From Gluconacetobacter diazotrophicus PA1 5 (GTDB taxonomy: Bacteria; Pseudomonadota; Alphaproteobacteria; Acetobacterales; Acetobacteraceae): DNA of 64,000 nt. Positions within the stretch are counted from its first letter, which is position 1; each line of letters begins with the position of its first letter. The position numbers and the translations under genes were made by a program. This document shows positions 7,702 to 16,233 of this stretch, in pieces. The notes under the pieces are model-generated. The model was given only the letters and a program-made list of their open reading frames with translations, had not been told where the DNA came from and searched no databases. The stretch spans positions 2,756,001 to 2,820,000 of the forward strand of contig NC_011365.1 in assembly GCF_000021325.1 (NCBI RefSeq), written 5' to 3'.

Positions 7702-9459
7702 TTGAAAAGACTCCTCCTGGCCTCGATCGCCCTCTTTCCCGGCCTGGCGCACGCGGCCGAAGACCGGAACGCGTCCTTTCAGGCCCTGCTGGCGCAGCAA
7801 TGGGAATGGCAGTTGCGCGAGAGCCCGGAACTGGCGACGACCATCGGGGACGACCGCTATAATGATCGCTGGTCCGACATGTCGCTGGCCCATGTCGCGG
7901 TTCAGGACCGCGCGCTGAAGGACTTCCAGACGCGGTTCACGGCCTTCGGAACGGCGGGATTGTCGGAACAGAACCGCCTCAGCCGCCAGATGATGCTCCA
8001 GCAACTGGCGATCGACCGGGAGGCGATCCGGCTGAAGATTTATGAAATGCCGATCGACCAGATCAATGGGGTGCCGTTGCAACTGGCTGGTTTCGTGTCC
8101 AGCATTCCGTTCGATTCCGTCAGACACTATCAGGATTACATCGCCCGCCTGCACGCCATTCCGGCGGTCCTGCAGGCGGTGGTCGACAGCGCGCGGGCCG
8201 GCATGGCGGACCATCTGATGCCGCCGCGCTTCCTGCTGGAAAAGGCGATTCCGCAATTGCGCGGCATCGCGTCCCCGGCCGGGACGGACAATGTGTTCGG
8301 ACAGCCGGCCCTGCATTTTCCGGCGACGATTCCGGCGGACCAGCAGGCGGCGCTGCGGGCGCAGATCATCGCCGCCGTCGATCGCGAGGTCCGCCCGGCG
8401 TTCGAGAAGACGGCCGATTTCGTCGAAAAGGACTACGCGCCGCACGGCCGGGCGCAGGACGGGATCTGGGCGCTGCCCGACGGGACCGCGCGCTATCGCT
8501 TCGCCATCCGCCAGCAGACCACCAGCACCATGACCCCCGCCGCGATCCACGCCCTGGGCCTGGCCGAAGTCGCGCGGATCGAAAAGCAGATGACCGATGT
8601 CGCGCACCGGCTGGGCTTCGCGGACCTCGCGGCGCTACGGGCGTCGGTCCAGACCGACCATAAGCTGTTCGCGACCTCGCGCGAGGAAATCCTGGACCGC
8701 TACCGCACCTATATCGCCGGAATGCGGCCCGAACTGCCCAGGCTGTTCGGCACGCTGCCCAAGGCGGACGTGAAGGTGCAGGCGGTCGAAACCTACCGCG
8801 AGGCCGAGGCGCCGGACGCCGAATACCACCAGGGTACGCCCGACGGGTCGCGCCCCGGCATCGTGTTCGTCAATACCGGGGATTTCGCGCATCGCGACCT
8901 GTACACGATCGAGGACACCGCCTATCACGAGGGCATTCCCGGCCACCATCTGCAGATCGCCCTGGCCCAGACCCTGCCCCTGCCGCCTTTCCGCCAGCAG
9001 GGCAGCTATAATTCCTATGTCGAGGGATGGGCGCTGTACGCGGAACGGCTGGCGAAGGATTACGGGTTCTACAAGGACGCCTATAACGAATATGGCTGGC
9101 TGAACGGCGAACTGCTGCGCGCCGACCGGCTGGTTCTGGATACCGGCGTGCACTATCTGCACTGGACGCGCCCGCAGATGATCGCGTTCTTCCGCGCCCA
9201 TCCATCGGAAAGCGAACCCGGCATGCAGGCCGAAACCGACCGCTACATCGCCTGGCCAGGCCAGGCGCTGGGCTACAAGCTGGGCCAACTCGAAATCCTG
9301 GATCTTCGCGCCAGGGCGCAGAAAGCGCTGGGCCCCAAATTCGATATCCGCGCCTTCCACGACGAAATCCTGGGCGGCGGCGCACTGCCGCTGGACATGC
9401 TGGACCAGCGAGTTACGCAATGGATCGCGGCCCAACGCGCCGCCCTGAAGCCGTCATGA
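7702..9459 (+). CDS. Secreted DUF885 family protein (putative metallopeptidase-like)
   Basis: 585 residues starting at TTG 7702, chosen because it directly begins a signal peptide (KRLLLASIALFPGLAHA, cleavage before AED) and is preceded by GAAAGGG. The in-frame ATG at 7528 would add translation of the intergenic repeat and is rejected. DUF885 hallmarks are present: HEGIPGHH (409-416), YVEGWALYAERL after it, and the C-terminal PGQALGYKLGQLEI. The HExxxGH arrangement suggests a zinc-dependent hydrolase; the family has no well-established substrate. Predicted to be periplasmic. Free-standing gene. Confidence 0.88.
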   Translation: MKRLLLASIALFPGLAHAAEDRNASFQALLAQQWEWQLRESPELATTIGDDRYNDRWSDMSLAHVAVQDRALKDFQTRFTAFGTAGLSEQNRLSRQMMLQQLAIDREAIRLKIYEMPIDQINGVPLQLAGFVSSIPFDSVRHYQDYIARLHAIPAVLQAVVDSARAGMADHLMPPRFLLEKAIPQLRGIASPAGTDNVFGQPALHFPATIPADQQAALRAQIIAAVDREVRPAFEKTADFVEKDYAPHGRAQDGIWALPDGTARYRFAIRQQTTSTMTPAAIHALGLAEVARIEKQMTDVAHRLGFADLAALRASVQTDHKLFATSREEILDRYRTYIAGMRPELPRLFGTLPKADVKVQAVETYREAEAPDAEYHQGTPDGSRPGIVFVNTGDFAHRDLYTIEDTAYHEGIPGHHLQIALAQTLPLPPFRQQGSYNSYVEGWALYAERLAKDYGFYKDAYNEYGWLNGELLRADRLVLDTGVHYLHWTRPQMIAFFRAHPSESEPGMQAETDRYIAWPGQALGYKLGQLEILDLRARAQKALGPKFDIRAFHDEILGGGALPLDMLDQRVTQWIAAQRAALKPS

Positions 9460-9578
9460 TTGGCGAAAACGCCGAAAGACCGCCGGCAGCCCATGTCCTG
9501 GAAGCGGACACTTACGCGAAGGATGTGGGCGTGTCATGGTTGTGTTCCGGACCTTTACCACAGACTATATGGTTATGA
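9460..9578. other. Gene-free start of the insertion scar
   Basis: No gene is visible between the DUF885 stop and the OrfA remnant. Together with 9579-10106 and 11426-11758 it forms a degraded zone around an IS element. Confidence 0.5.
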
Positions 9579-9830
9579 AGGGGAACTGGAATAGGACGTG
9601 TTTACAAGGCGGAGTTCAGACGTGAAGCTGTGTGTCTGACTCTAAGCAGCGATCTGTCGCGTGAGCGGATTGCTAAGAATGTGGGTATTGGCACTTCGAC
9701 ACCGACGAAATGGGTCCGGGATGCCTTGCGCCATGAGCCTGTGATGGCTGATGGCGCGCATCACAGAGCATTATCGTGTGAGAGTGAAATCCGCGTTGTC
9801 CGGGCAGGACGGTTCAGGGTGACGACACAC
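9579..9830 (+). pseudogene. Remnant of an IS3-family OrfA transposase
   Basis: From 9597 the frame reads RVYKAEFRREAVCLTLSSDL and then SRERIAKNVGIGTSTPTKWV, which is the helix-turn-helix of IS3-type OrfA proteins. There is no start codon (a TGA precedes the homologous segment at 9576) and similarity fades after about 9720, with no leucine-zipper tail and no OrfB. It is unrelated in sequence to the OrfA at 11051-11377, so it is the trace of a second, older element. Confidence 0.6.
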
Positions 9831-9858
9831 AGCACGATACCTGCCGCTTCGCTATTCT

Positions 9859-10106
9859 TCAAGGAAATTCTATCAGAATATTGTCAGCGAATGTGTTTCG
9901 ACGTCTATTTTGTGCAGGCGGTGATGCAGTTATTGATCCTTTTGCCTCGAGAGATTTCAAGGCGTCCTTGTAATTGCTGCGCAAGTATCTTTTTCCGACG
10001 TGATGGCGCTCGAATACATCGATCATTTTCAAGGTCATTCCGGAGAAGGTTTCGAGCAGCATTTTCTCGAGTTCATCAAGCGGACGCGCCAGATCGAACA
10101 GGAGAG
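9859..10106 (-). pseudogene. C-terminal fragment of a TcmP-like (three-Cys-motif partner) protein
   Basis: About 82 residues remain, from LLFDLARPLDELEKM to the stop. The end, with RYLRSNYKDALKSLEAKGSI then NRRRNTFADNILIEFP, resembles the C-terminal winged-helix-like tail of three-Cys-motif partner proteins. The frame is open into the IS left end at 10107, where host sequence stops; no continuation of the gene is found on the other side of the IS. Thus the N-terminal majority has been lost. Family assignment by memory of the pattern, so moderate. Confidence 0.5.
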
Positions 10107-10145
10107 TGAAGCGTCCCGGGTTTCCCGGAGGCCATTTGGTTTGAG

Positions 10146-11054
10146 TCACGCAGCCATATCGATGATCTCGAGGGCTGCATAGTAGTTGGCTTCGGCCTCG
10201 GCGGGTGGGATATAGCCGATGGGGCCAAAGAGGCGATGGTTATTGAACCAATCGACCCAGCGCAATGTTGCCATTTCCACGGCCGATACGGTCGGCCAGG
10301 AAGGCTGCCGCCAGATGACCTCGGCCTTGTAGAGGCCGTTGATGGTCTCGGCCAGGGCATTGTCATAGGAGTCCCCGACGCTGCCGACCGAGGGTACCAG
10401 ATCGGCCTCGGCCAGGCGCTGGGTGTAATTCATGGCGAGGTATTGGACGCCCCTGTCACTATGGTGGATCAAGCCATCCTCGGGTCCGGGCCTGCGGGCA
10501 TGGATCGCCTGCTCCAGGGCGTCCAGCACGAAGCCGGCGGTGGCTGACGTGCTGACCTTCCAGCCGACGATGCGCCGGGCATAGGCGTCGATCACGAAGG
10601 CGACATAGACGAAGCCGGCCCATGTGTGGACGTAGGTGAAATCGACCACCCACAGGGCATTCGGCCGGCTCAAGCGGAATGCGCGGTTCACCTTGTCCAG
10701 CGGGCACGGAGCCTTGGGATTGCTGATGGTCGTGACCGTCCTCTTCCCTCGCCGAATGCCGGCTAGGCCCATGGCACGCATCAGGCGTTCCACGGTGCAT
10801 TTGGCCACCTCAATGCCTTCACGGCGCATCTGATGCCAGACTTTGCGCGTCCCGTAGAGCTTTGAACTGGCGTCATATACCCGCTTGATCTCGTCCTTCA
10901 GTTCGTCGTCGCGCCGGGCACGCGCAGGCCGCCTGGCGGGGTCCGCCAGACGGACAGCATGTTCGTGATAGGAGGATGGGGCAATCGCCAGTTCGCGGCA
11001 GATCGGCTCGATACCCAAGTCCTCGCGATGGGCGTCGATGAACGCCATCATCAT
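10146..11054 (-). CDS. IS3-family transposase OrfB (DDE integrase domain)
   Basis: 302 residues as an independent reading frame. The DDE catalytic triad lies in [22 protein letters not shown] and [12 protein letters not shown], with an HTH_21-like N-terminal segment ([20 protein letters not shown]). Its ATG at 11054 overlaps the orfA stop within ATGATGATG, so it may be made by frameshifting into an OrfAB fusion or by restart. All catalytic residues are present and there is no internal stop, so the element is potentially active. Confidence 0.92.
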   Translation of the reverse strand: MMMAFIDAHREDLGIEPICRELAIAPSSYHEHAVRLADPARRPARARRDDELKDEIKRVYDASSKLYGTRKVWHQMRREGIEVAKCTVERLMRAMGLAGIRRGKRTVTTISNPKAPCPLDKVNRAFRLSRPNALWVVDFTYVHTWAGFVYVAFVIDAYARRIVGWKVSTSATAGFVLDALEQAIHARRPGPEDGLIHHSDRGVQYLAMNYTQRLAEADLVPSVGSVGDSYDNALAETINGLYKAEVIWRQPSWPTVSAVEMATLRWVDWFNNHRLFGPIGYIPPAEAEANYYAALEIIDMAA

Positions 11055-11377
11055 TTCCCGCGGCGGTCGAGCTCCGCCATCGCAAAATACGCCGATGCCT
11101 TGCGCAGGATCTCGTTGGCGCGGCGCAACTCCTTGACCTCGCGCTCAAGTTCCTTGAGCCGAACGCGTTCGTCACCAGCTTGCCCCGCCGGTCCCGCTCG
11201 CCGCCTGGCCTCATCGCGGCACCAGCGGCGCAAGGTCTCCGCCGTGCAACCGATCTTGGCAGCAATCGATGTCATCGCAGCCCATTCCGACCCGTAATCG
11301 GCCCGATGCTCCCCAACCATACGGACCGCACGCTCACGGACCTCAGGCGAAAATCTCTGGCTCATCGTGTTCATCAT
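11051..11377 (-). CDS. IS3-family transposase OrfA
   Basis: 108 residues. An N-terminal helix-turn-helix ([15 protein letters not shown] ... [15 protein letters not shown]) is followed by a leucine-zipper-like coiled coil ([19 protein letters not shown]) ending in [12 protein letters not shown], the classic OrfA layout for binding the terminal repeats and dimerising with OrfB. It ends in GGGAAATGA, immediately overlapping orfB. Confidence 0.92.
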   Translation of the reverse strand: MMNTMSQRFSPEVRERAVRMVGEHRADYGSEWAAMTSIAAKIGCTAETLRRWCRDEARRRAGPAGQAGDERVRLKELEREVKELRRANEILRKASAYFAMAELDRRGK

Positions 11378-11425
11378 AGCTCCTTCTCACAGATAGGAGC
11401 CTCCGCGAAACCCGGGACGCTTCAG

Positions 11426-11758
11426 GTCCTGCGTGAAACGTGATCTCTTCATGGCCTGTCTCCGGTTGGACAGACCTTACTCAAAAACGAGGGCATTCCA
11501 CGGGGCAGGGTCACGACTTTTCCGGTGCAGTGTCATGCTTCCGTGCCGGCTCGTTGCGCATGGCATCGTCCGTCTTACGGTGGGTCCGGGATGGAATTCA
11601 GGCTTCGCCGCTGGGGCGCTCCGGCGGGAGGCAACGCCGTATTAATCGCGGCTTCGTTATGCATGGGTGGTCGGGGACGTATCTTGACTTGCCTTGTCCT
11701 CGGAGTGCCAGAAACATTATGTTAAATATGACTCTAACGGACGAGAAGGATATCAGCT
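11426..11758. other. Gene-free stretch right of the IS
   Basis: 333 bases without a supported gene. It does not continue the TcmP-like frame truncated at the left IS end. The last 80 bases become AT-richer and probably hold the promoter of the YfdX gene; a TTGACT lies near 11682, but no well-spaced -10 could be fixed. Confidence 0.4.
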
Positions 11759-12457
11759 ATGCGAAATGTTGCCACGCTGGCGGTCGTCGCCGCCCTGGGC
11801 TTCGCGCCCTCGCTGTCGCAGGCGGCGTCGCTTCATGCGACGTGGGAGAAGTTCAAGGCCGAGCGCGCGCTCCATCATCTCTCCCATGACGGGGAGCAGG
11901 CCCTGACCGATATCGTGACGGCTCGGCAGCTTGTCGCGCAGGGAAAAGTCGATCAGGCGGTGCCGCCGCTCTATGACGCGCAGAAGCGCCTGGAAGCGGC
12001 GCGTAAGGCCGAAAAGCGCTACAATGTGGCGGAAAGCGCGCTTCAGCCTGCTCCGCAGCATCCGCTGCCGTCGAACCATCCGGTGACGAGCACGCCGATC
12101 GACTGGGTTCCGGTCGGCGGCGCGTTTATCGCCAGCGATATTCTGTCACCTGAAAAGAAGGCCGCGGTCGCCAAGGCCAACGATCAGTTGAAGGCCGGCG
12201 ACAGCAAGGGCGCCGCCCAGACGATGCAGGTCGTTGGCGAGGATGTCGATTTCATTGTCGCGCTGGCGCCGTTGGATCAGACCGAGGGTGCGGTCAACCG
12301 GGCGACAGTGTTCGTTGAGGGACGCCAGCCGGCCCAGGCGGCCGAGGCGCTGGATCAGGCCCTGAACGGGCTTGTCTTCGTGTCGCAGGATTTTATCGAG
12401 ACCCTGGCCCCGGCTGCCCCGGCTGCCCCGGCGAAACCGACGCAGCAGAAGAAATGA
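11759..12457 (+). CDS. YfdX family periplasmic protein
   Basis: 232 residues with a clear signal peptide ending SQA. The mature part is helical, with the family pattern HLSHDGEQALTDIVTARQLV near the start, repeated helix pairs around DAQKRLEAARKAEKRY, and VEGRQPAQAAEALDQALNGL near the end. It closes with an Ala/Pro-rich tail. In enterobacteria YfdX is under the EvgA acid-stress regulator, and acetic acid bacteria often have copies; an acid-tolerance role here is inference. GAGAAGGAT precedes the ATG. Convergent with the NCS1 permease. Confidence 0.85.
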   Translation: MRNVATLAVVAALGFAPSLSQAASLHATWEKFKAERALHHLSHDGEQALTDIVTARQLVAQGKVDQAVPPLYDAQKRLEAARKAEKRYNVAESALQPAPQHPLPSNHPVTSTPIDWVPVGGAFIASDILSPEKKAAVAKANDQLKAGDSKGAAQTMQVVGEDVDFIVALAPLDQTEGAVNRATVFVEGRQPAQAAEALDQALNGLVFVSQDFIETLAPAAPAAPAKPTQQKK

Positions 12458-12486
12458 TGATCATCGTAGTCTGATGTGATCATGCC

Positions 12487-12518
12487 CCTCTTCACAGGTC
12501 ATTCGGTCTGTGAAGAGG
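12487..12518. terminator. Stem-loop between convergent genes
   Basis: A perfect 11-bp stem CCTCTTCACAG / CTGTGAAGAGG with a ten-base loop lies over the last codons of the permease, 30 bases after the yfdX stop. A second weaker palindrome (ATGATCA / TGATCAT) is at about 12457-12484. No T-run in either direction, so termination efficiency is unclear. Confidence 0.4.
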
Positions 12519-13931
12519 ATGGCGGTTGAAGCCGGTGTATAGCAGTGCGCCCGTCGCAATGCCCAGGAACCAGGATACCGCGTTGATGGCATCCTGCCCC
12601 GGGAGGGTGCCGGCCGGCAGCAGGGCGGGGGGCAGCAGCAGCAGCAGGGTCAGGCCGGTAGCCGCCAGGGCGGACGGGCGCCAGCCCCGCCGGCCCGCAT
12701 AGAGGCCGGAGAATGAGTAGAGCTGCGCGAGGTCGATCGTCTGGCGGCGGACCAGATAGTAGTCGGCCAGCATGATCCCGGTGATGGGTGCCAGCACCGC
12801 CGAAAGCAGGCCGAGCAAGGCGAAGACCGTCTGCGGATGGTCGAACCACAGCCAGGGGGCGACGAACAGGCCGAGCAGGATGACCGTGATGCACGCGCGG
12901 TCGAAATCGAGCCGGCGGGGGAACAGGCTGAGCAGGTCGTAGGCGGCGGGGACGATGTTGCCGGCGACGTTGACTGACAGGGCCGCGACGATGATCGTGA
13001 TGCCGCCGGCGAGCGTAAGCGGTGTGTTGTGGATCCGCATCAGGATTTCGACCGGGTTCCAGATCGGTTTTCCGAACATCACCAGGGTGGCCGAGGTGAT
13101 GAGAATGCTCATGGGCGTGAAGATGACGGCGGTGACCGGCAGGCCGATGAGCTGGCCAATGGCCTGGTCGCGCTGCGAGTGGACGAAGCGGCTGAGGTCG
13201 GGGATGTTGACCGCGAACGATGCCCATATGCCGATGATGCTGGTGACGGCGGCCCCGCCCTTGAGGAACAGGGCCGACCCGTGCAGCGTGGACGGGATGG
13301 CGAAGAGTGGGCCGGTGCCGTGGCAGATCCTGATGGCCCAGAGGGCGGCGGCGCCGGCGACGACAAGGACCAGCGGGCCGGCGACCAGTTCGAAATTGCG
13401 GATGCGGTGTATGCCACGGGCGGCGACGAGGGCGTGCAGGCCCCAGATCATCGCCACCGCCAGCCAGGGGCCGAGCGCCGTGCCGTCGGGAAGGTGCAGG
13501 CTGCTCCAGTCCGGCCACAGGCTGGCGGCGATGGCGTCGAGCGCCTGCGAGGCCGCATAGGACTGGACCGAGAACCAGAAGATGGCGACCACGGCGCGGA
13601 TGGCGACGGGGATGACGGCGCCGCGCGGGCCGAAGGCGGCGCGGATCAGGACGCAGAAGGGAATGCCCCATTCGGTGCCCGCGCGGGCATTGAACCACAT
13701 GGCGACGAACAGCGAGCAATAGGCCGTCCAGACGATGAGCAGGCACTGCATGGCGGAGAAGCCGATGGCCATGAGGCCGGCTGCGGCCTCGTAGGCGACC
13801 ACGTTATGGACCATGCCCATCCAGACGGCGGCGAGGGTGATCCATGTCCAGTCCCGTTTCTGCCGGGGCAGGGGGGCGATGTCGGGATTCCACAGCAGGG
13901 GGTCGCGGGCGGTCTGGGTCGTGTCCAGCAT
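12492..13931 (-). CDS. NCS1 family nucleobase:cation symporter
   Basis: 479 residues from the ATG at 13931, which has GGAAAAG upstream; the longer in-frame start at 14033 adds a non-conserved segment. About 12 membrane helices. NCS1 markers include KRDWTWITLAAVWMGMVHNV at the first helix, GIWASFAVNIPDLSRF in the middle (the NCS1 N-P-D signature) and GIMLADYYLVRR near helix 10. The family imports cytosine, purines, uracil, hydantoin, allantoin or thiamine with Na+ or H+. Together with the amidohydrolase and receptor upstream it suggests uptake of a deaminable heterocycle, cytosine being the simplest candidate. Confidence 0.9.
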   Translation of the reverse strand: MLDTTQTARDPLLWNPDIAPLPRQKRDWTWITLAAVWMGMVHNVVAYEAAAGLMAIGFSAMQCLLIVWTAYCSLFVAMWFNARAGTEWGIPFCVLIRAAFGPRGAVIPVAIRAVVAIFWFSVQSYAASQALDAIAASLWPDWSSLHLPDGTALGPWLAVAMIWGLHALVAARGIHRIRNFELVAGPLVLVVAGAAALWAIRICHGTGPLFAIPSTLHGSALFLKGGAAVTSIIGIWASFAVNIPDLSRFVHSQRDQAIGQLIGLPVTAVIFTPMSILITSATLVMFGKPIWNPVEILMRIHNTPLTLAGGITIIVAALSVNVAGNIVPAAYDLLSLFPRRLDFDRACITVILLGLFVAPWLWFDHPQTVFALLGLLSAVLAPITGIMLADYYLVRRQTIDLAQLYSFSGLYAGRRGWRPSALAATGLTLLLLLPPALLPAGTLPGQDAINAVSWFLGIATGALLYTGFNRHPLHRPNDL

Positions 13932-13959
13932 GGGATCTTTTCCGGTTGGGCCCTGCGCT

Positions 13960-13983
13960 GGAGCCATCCGACCGGATGGCTCC
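13960..13983. other. Stem-loop in the lysR-permease gap
   Basis: A perfect 10-bp stem GGAGCCATCC / GGATGGCTCC with a GACC loop lies 29 bases before the permease ATG (minus strand). It could be an operator, an attenuator or a terminator for lysR. No T-run follows. Confidence 0.4.
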
Positions 13984-14063
13984 ATACGGTCGGACAGGGA
14001 TGCTCGCCAGGGCACCGATCCGGGGGGGGGCATGTCCGCGAACCGGTGGGAATGGATAGGCCT

Positions 14064-14939
14064 CTAGTTCTTGCGGCGGGTGGTGCGGGGGGTGATCTGC
14101 CGGGAATGGGCGGCGATGGTGTCGGCCAGCGCCTTGACGGGGCCTTCCAGCGCTTCGGTCTTGCCGATGACGATGAAATCGACATCGGCCGTTTCGGGCA
14201 GGTTTTCGGTGACGGGCAGCGACCGGTCGTACTGGCGCAGGAACGAGGATTGCGCGGTGACGCCGTAGCCGGCGCGGACGGCGGCCAGCAGGGCGGTCAG
14301 GTTTTCGGAGGTGAAGGCGACGTACCAGGGGATTTCCGCCGCGTTGAGGCATTCCAGCGCGAGCTGGCGGGTGATGGCCGGTTCGGGGAACACGACGAGG
14401 GGCAGGGCGGTGCCGGGTTCCCAGTTGCCGAACCAGGTCAGCGGTTCGCGCCAGATGGTGGTGCCGCGTGCGTCACCGATTCGGCGCTTGGTGCAGAGTA
14501 GGTCGACCGAGCCGGTATCGAGATCGTTCTGCAGCGAGCCGCTGAGGCCGACGCGCAGATGGACATCGACCTTGGGATATTTCTCGCGGAAGATGCCCAG
14601 GATTTCCGGCAGCCGGGTCATCGTCAGGTCTTCTGAGATGCCGAGGCGGATATAGCCGCGGATGACCGAGCGGTCGAACCAGGTCAGCGCCCGGTCCTGC
14701 GCCGAGAGGATGTCACGGGCCAGCGCGATCATCATGTGGCCGTCCTGCGTCAGGGTGACCTGCTTGGTGCTGCGGACCAGCAGGGTGCGGTTGACTGCCT
14801 GTTCCAGGCGGCTGACATGCTGGCTGACGGTGGACTGGACAATGCCGAGACGCCGGGCGGCGGAGGTGAAATGCAGCGTTTCCGCCACCGCCAGAAAGGA
14901 GCGGAGTTGCTGGGGGTCGAGGTCTCGGGCGTCTTCCAT
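14064..14939 (-). CDS. LysR-type transcriptional regulator
   Basis: 291 residues. The N-terminal winged helix-turn-helix is typical: QQLRSFLAVAETLHFTSAAR, then VQSTVSQHVSRLEQ, followed by a dimerisation helix and a periplasmic-binding-like effector domain (about 90-285). It sits 14 bases after the amidohydrolase stop and upstream of the permease on the same strand, so unlike most LysR genes it is inside the operon it presumably controls rather than divergent from it. The effector is probably the imported nucleobase or a breakdown product (inference). Confidence 0.92.
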   Translation of the reverse strand: MEDARDLDPQQLRSFLAVAETLHFTSAARRLGIVQSTVSQHVSRLEQAVNRTLLVRSTKQVTLTQDGHMMIALARDILSAQDRALTWFDRSVIRGYIRLGISEDLTMTRLPEILGIFREKYPKVDVHLRVGLSGSLQNDLDTGSVDLLCTKRRIGDARGTTIWREPLTWFGNWEPGTALPLVVFPEPAITRQLALECLNAAEIPWYVAFTSENLTALLAAVRAGYGVTAQSSFLRQYDRSLPVTENLPETADVDFIVIGKTEALEGPVKALADTIAAHSRQITPRTTRRKN

Positions 14940-14953
14940 GATGGATTCCTGTT

Positions 14954-16153
14954 TCAGAATGAGGCCTTCATTTCAGGACGATGACGGACGAAGGTCCAGA
15001 CCCCGGCTTTCCACCCGCCGAGGACGGGGCGCAGTTCGCGCACCGCCGTTGCCGGGTCCGGGGCGTCGATCAGGACGATATCGGCGGGGGCGCCTTCGGT
15101 GATCGCCGCGGGTACGCCCAGTGACGAGGCGGGGGACGTGGTCAGCATGTCCCAGATCAGGGCCAGGTCGGCATCGGTCGTGGCGCCCGTGATGTTGGCG
15201 AACAGGTTGCCCATGCGCAGCAGGTTGCCGTCGCCGAACGGGGTGAAGGGGTTGACGATGTTGTTGGTGGCCAGCGCGCAGCGCCCGCCCATGCGGGCAT
15301 AGCGCATCAGCGGGGCCATGCTGCCGCGCATGAGAAACAGGTCGGTGGCGGGCAGGGCCGTCAGCATGATGTCGGCCGCCAGCAGGCCGTCCAGAATGGC
15401 GGTCTGCTCGTCGGTCGGCAGGATGGACAGCTTGGTGGCGTGGCCGATGACGACGCGGCCCCGATAGCCGGTTTCCAGGACGTGGCGGATCAGGAAGGGC
15501 AGGGCGCTGGCAGTGGGGTCGAGGTCGAAATCGATGTGGAAATCGGCGTCGCAGTCGTGCCGGGCGGCCAGGGCGAGGATACGGCGGATCTGTTCCTGCG
15601 GGTCCGGGTCGGTATAGGGGCAGCCGCCGATGCTGCGGGCGCCCAGGCGCAGGGCTTCCTCCAGCAGGGCTTCGCCGTCCGCATGCTGGGTCAGGCCGTC
15701 CTGGGCGAAGGCGCACAGGCGCAGGTCGATGGCGTGGCGGGCTTCCTCCGCCAGGGCCAGCAGGCCTTCCAGGCTGCGCAGACCGGCGGCGTGATCGACC
15801 TCGACGAAGCTCTGCATGACCGTGGTGCCGTGGGTGATGGCATCGCGTAGCACGCGGGCGCCGCGATCGTGCACGTCCTGCACCGTGAAGGTGGCCTTGA
15901 GTTCGGTGATCTTGCGGATGGCGGCGGCAAGGCTGGCGTCCTCGGTCCCGCAGCGATGCAGGGTGGCGGCCTTGTCGAGATGGATGTGGCTTTCGACGAA
16001 GCCGGGGAATGCCAGGCAGCCGCCGCCGTCATGCTCGACGGCGGCGGTGCGGGGGATGTCGGGGTGCAGGGCGGTGATGCGCCCCGCGGTGACGCCGATA
16101 TCGAGCGGCGCGGCGTGGGGGGTAAGGCGGACGTTCCGGATAATCAGGTCCAT
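14954..16153 (-). CDS. Amidohydrolase of the cytosine deaminase (CodA) type
   Basis: 399 residues from the ATG at 16153. Cytosine-deaminase-like metal and catalytic motifs can be followed: SHIHLDKA (first two His ligands in HxH form), DFHIDFDLDP (third region), VIGHATKLS (fourth His) and LATNNIVNPFTPFGDGNLL, where the metal-binding Asp is replaced by Asn in TNNI and Asp lies a few residues later. HLDK is characteristic of CodA and related N-alkylammelide hydrolases. The likely reaction is hydrolytic deamination of a pyrimidine or triazine ring; exact substrate unknown. Same strand as the TonB receptor (80-base gap), LysR and permease. Confidence 0.85.
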   Translation of the reverse strand: MDLIIRNVRLTPHAAPLDIGVTAGRITALHPDIPRTAAVEHDGGGCLAFPGFVESHIHLDKAATLHRCGTEDASLAAAIRKITELKATFTVQDVHDRGARVLRDAITHGTTVMQSFVEVDHAAGLRSLEGLLALAEEARHAIDLRLCAFAQDGLTQHADGEALLEEALRLGARSIGGCPYTDPDPQEQIRRILALAARHDCDADFHIDFDLDPTASALPFLIRHVLETGYRGRVVIGHATKLSILPTDEQTAILDGLLAADIMLTALPATDLFLMRGSMAPLMRYARMGGRCALATNNIVNPFTPFGDGNLLRMGNLFANITGATTDADLALIWDMLTTSPASSLGVPAAITEGAPADIVLIDAPDPATAVRELRPVLGGWKAGVWTFVRHRPEMKASF

Positions 16154-16233
16154 GAGGTGCGATAGCCTGTTTTCATTCTTCTTTGTTTTGACCCGATTGC
16201 CCGGGCCAGGAGGGCGTTCTTGCGAGTGTCCTC

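Larger units (their letters stand above)
10107..11425 (-). mobile_element. Intact IS3-family insertion sequence, 1319 bp
   Basis: Bounded by 26-bp terminal inverted repeats beginning TGAAGCGTCCCGGGTTT (left, 10107) and ending AAACCCGGGACGCTTCA (right, 11425), one mismatch in 26. It holds overlapping orfA and orfB on the minus strand. No 3-5 bp target duplication is seen at the edges (GAG on the left, GGT on the right), which suggests a rearrangement after insertion. Confidence 0.9.

Noticed and set aside
13932-14033. Longer start for the NCS1 permease
   Set aside because: The extra residues cover a stem-loop and look non-coding; the ATG at 13931 has a ribosome site.
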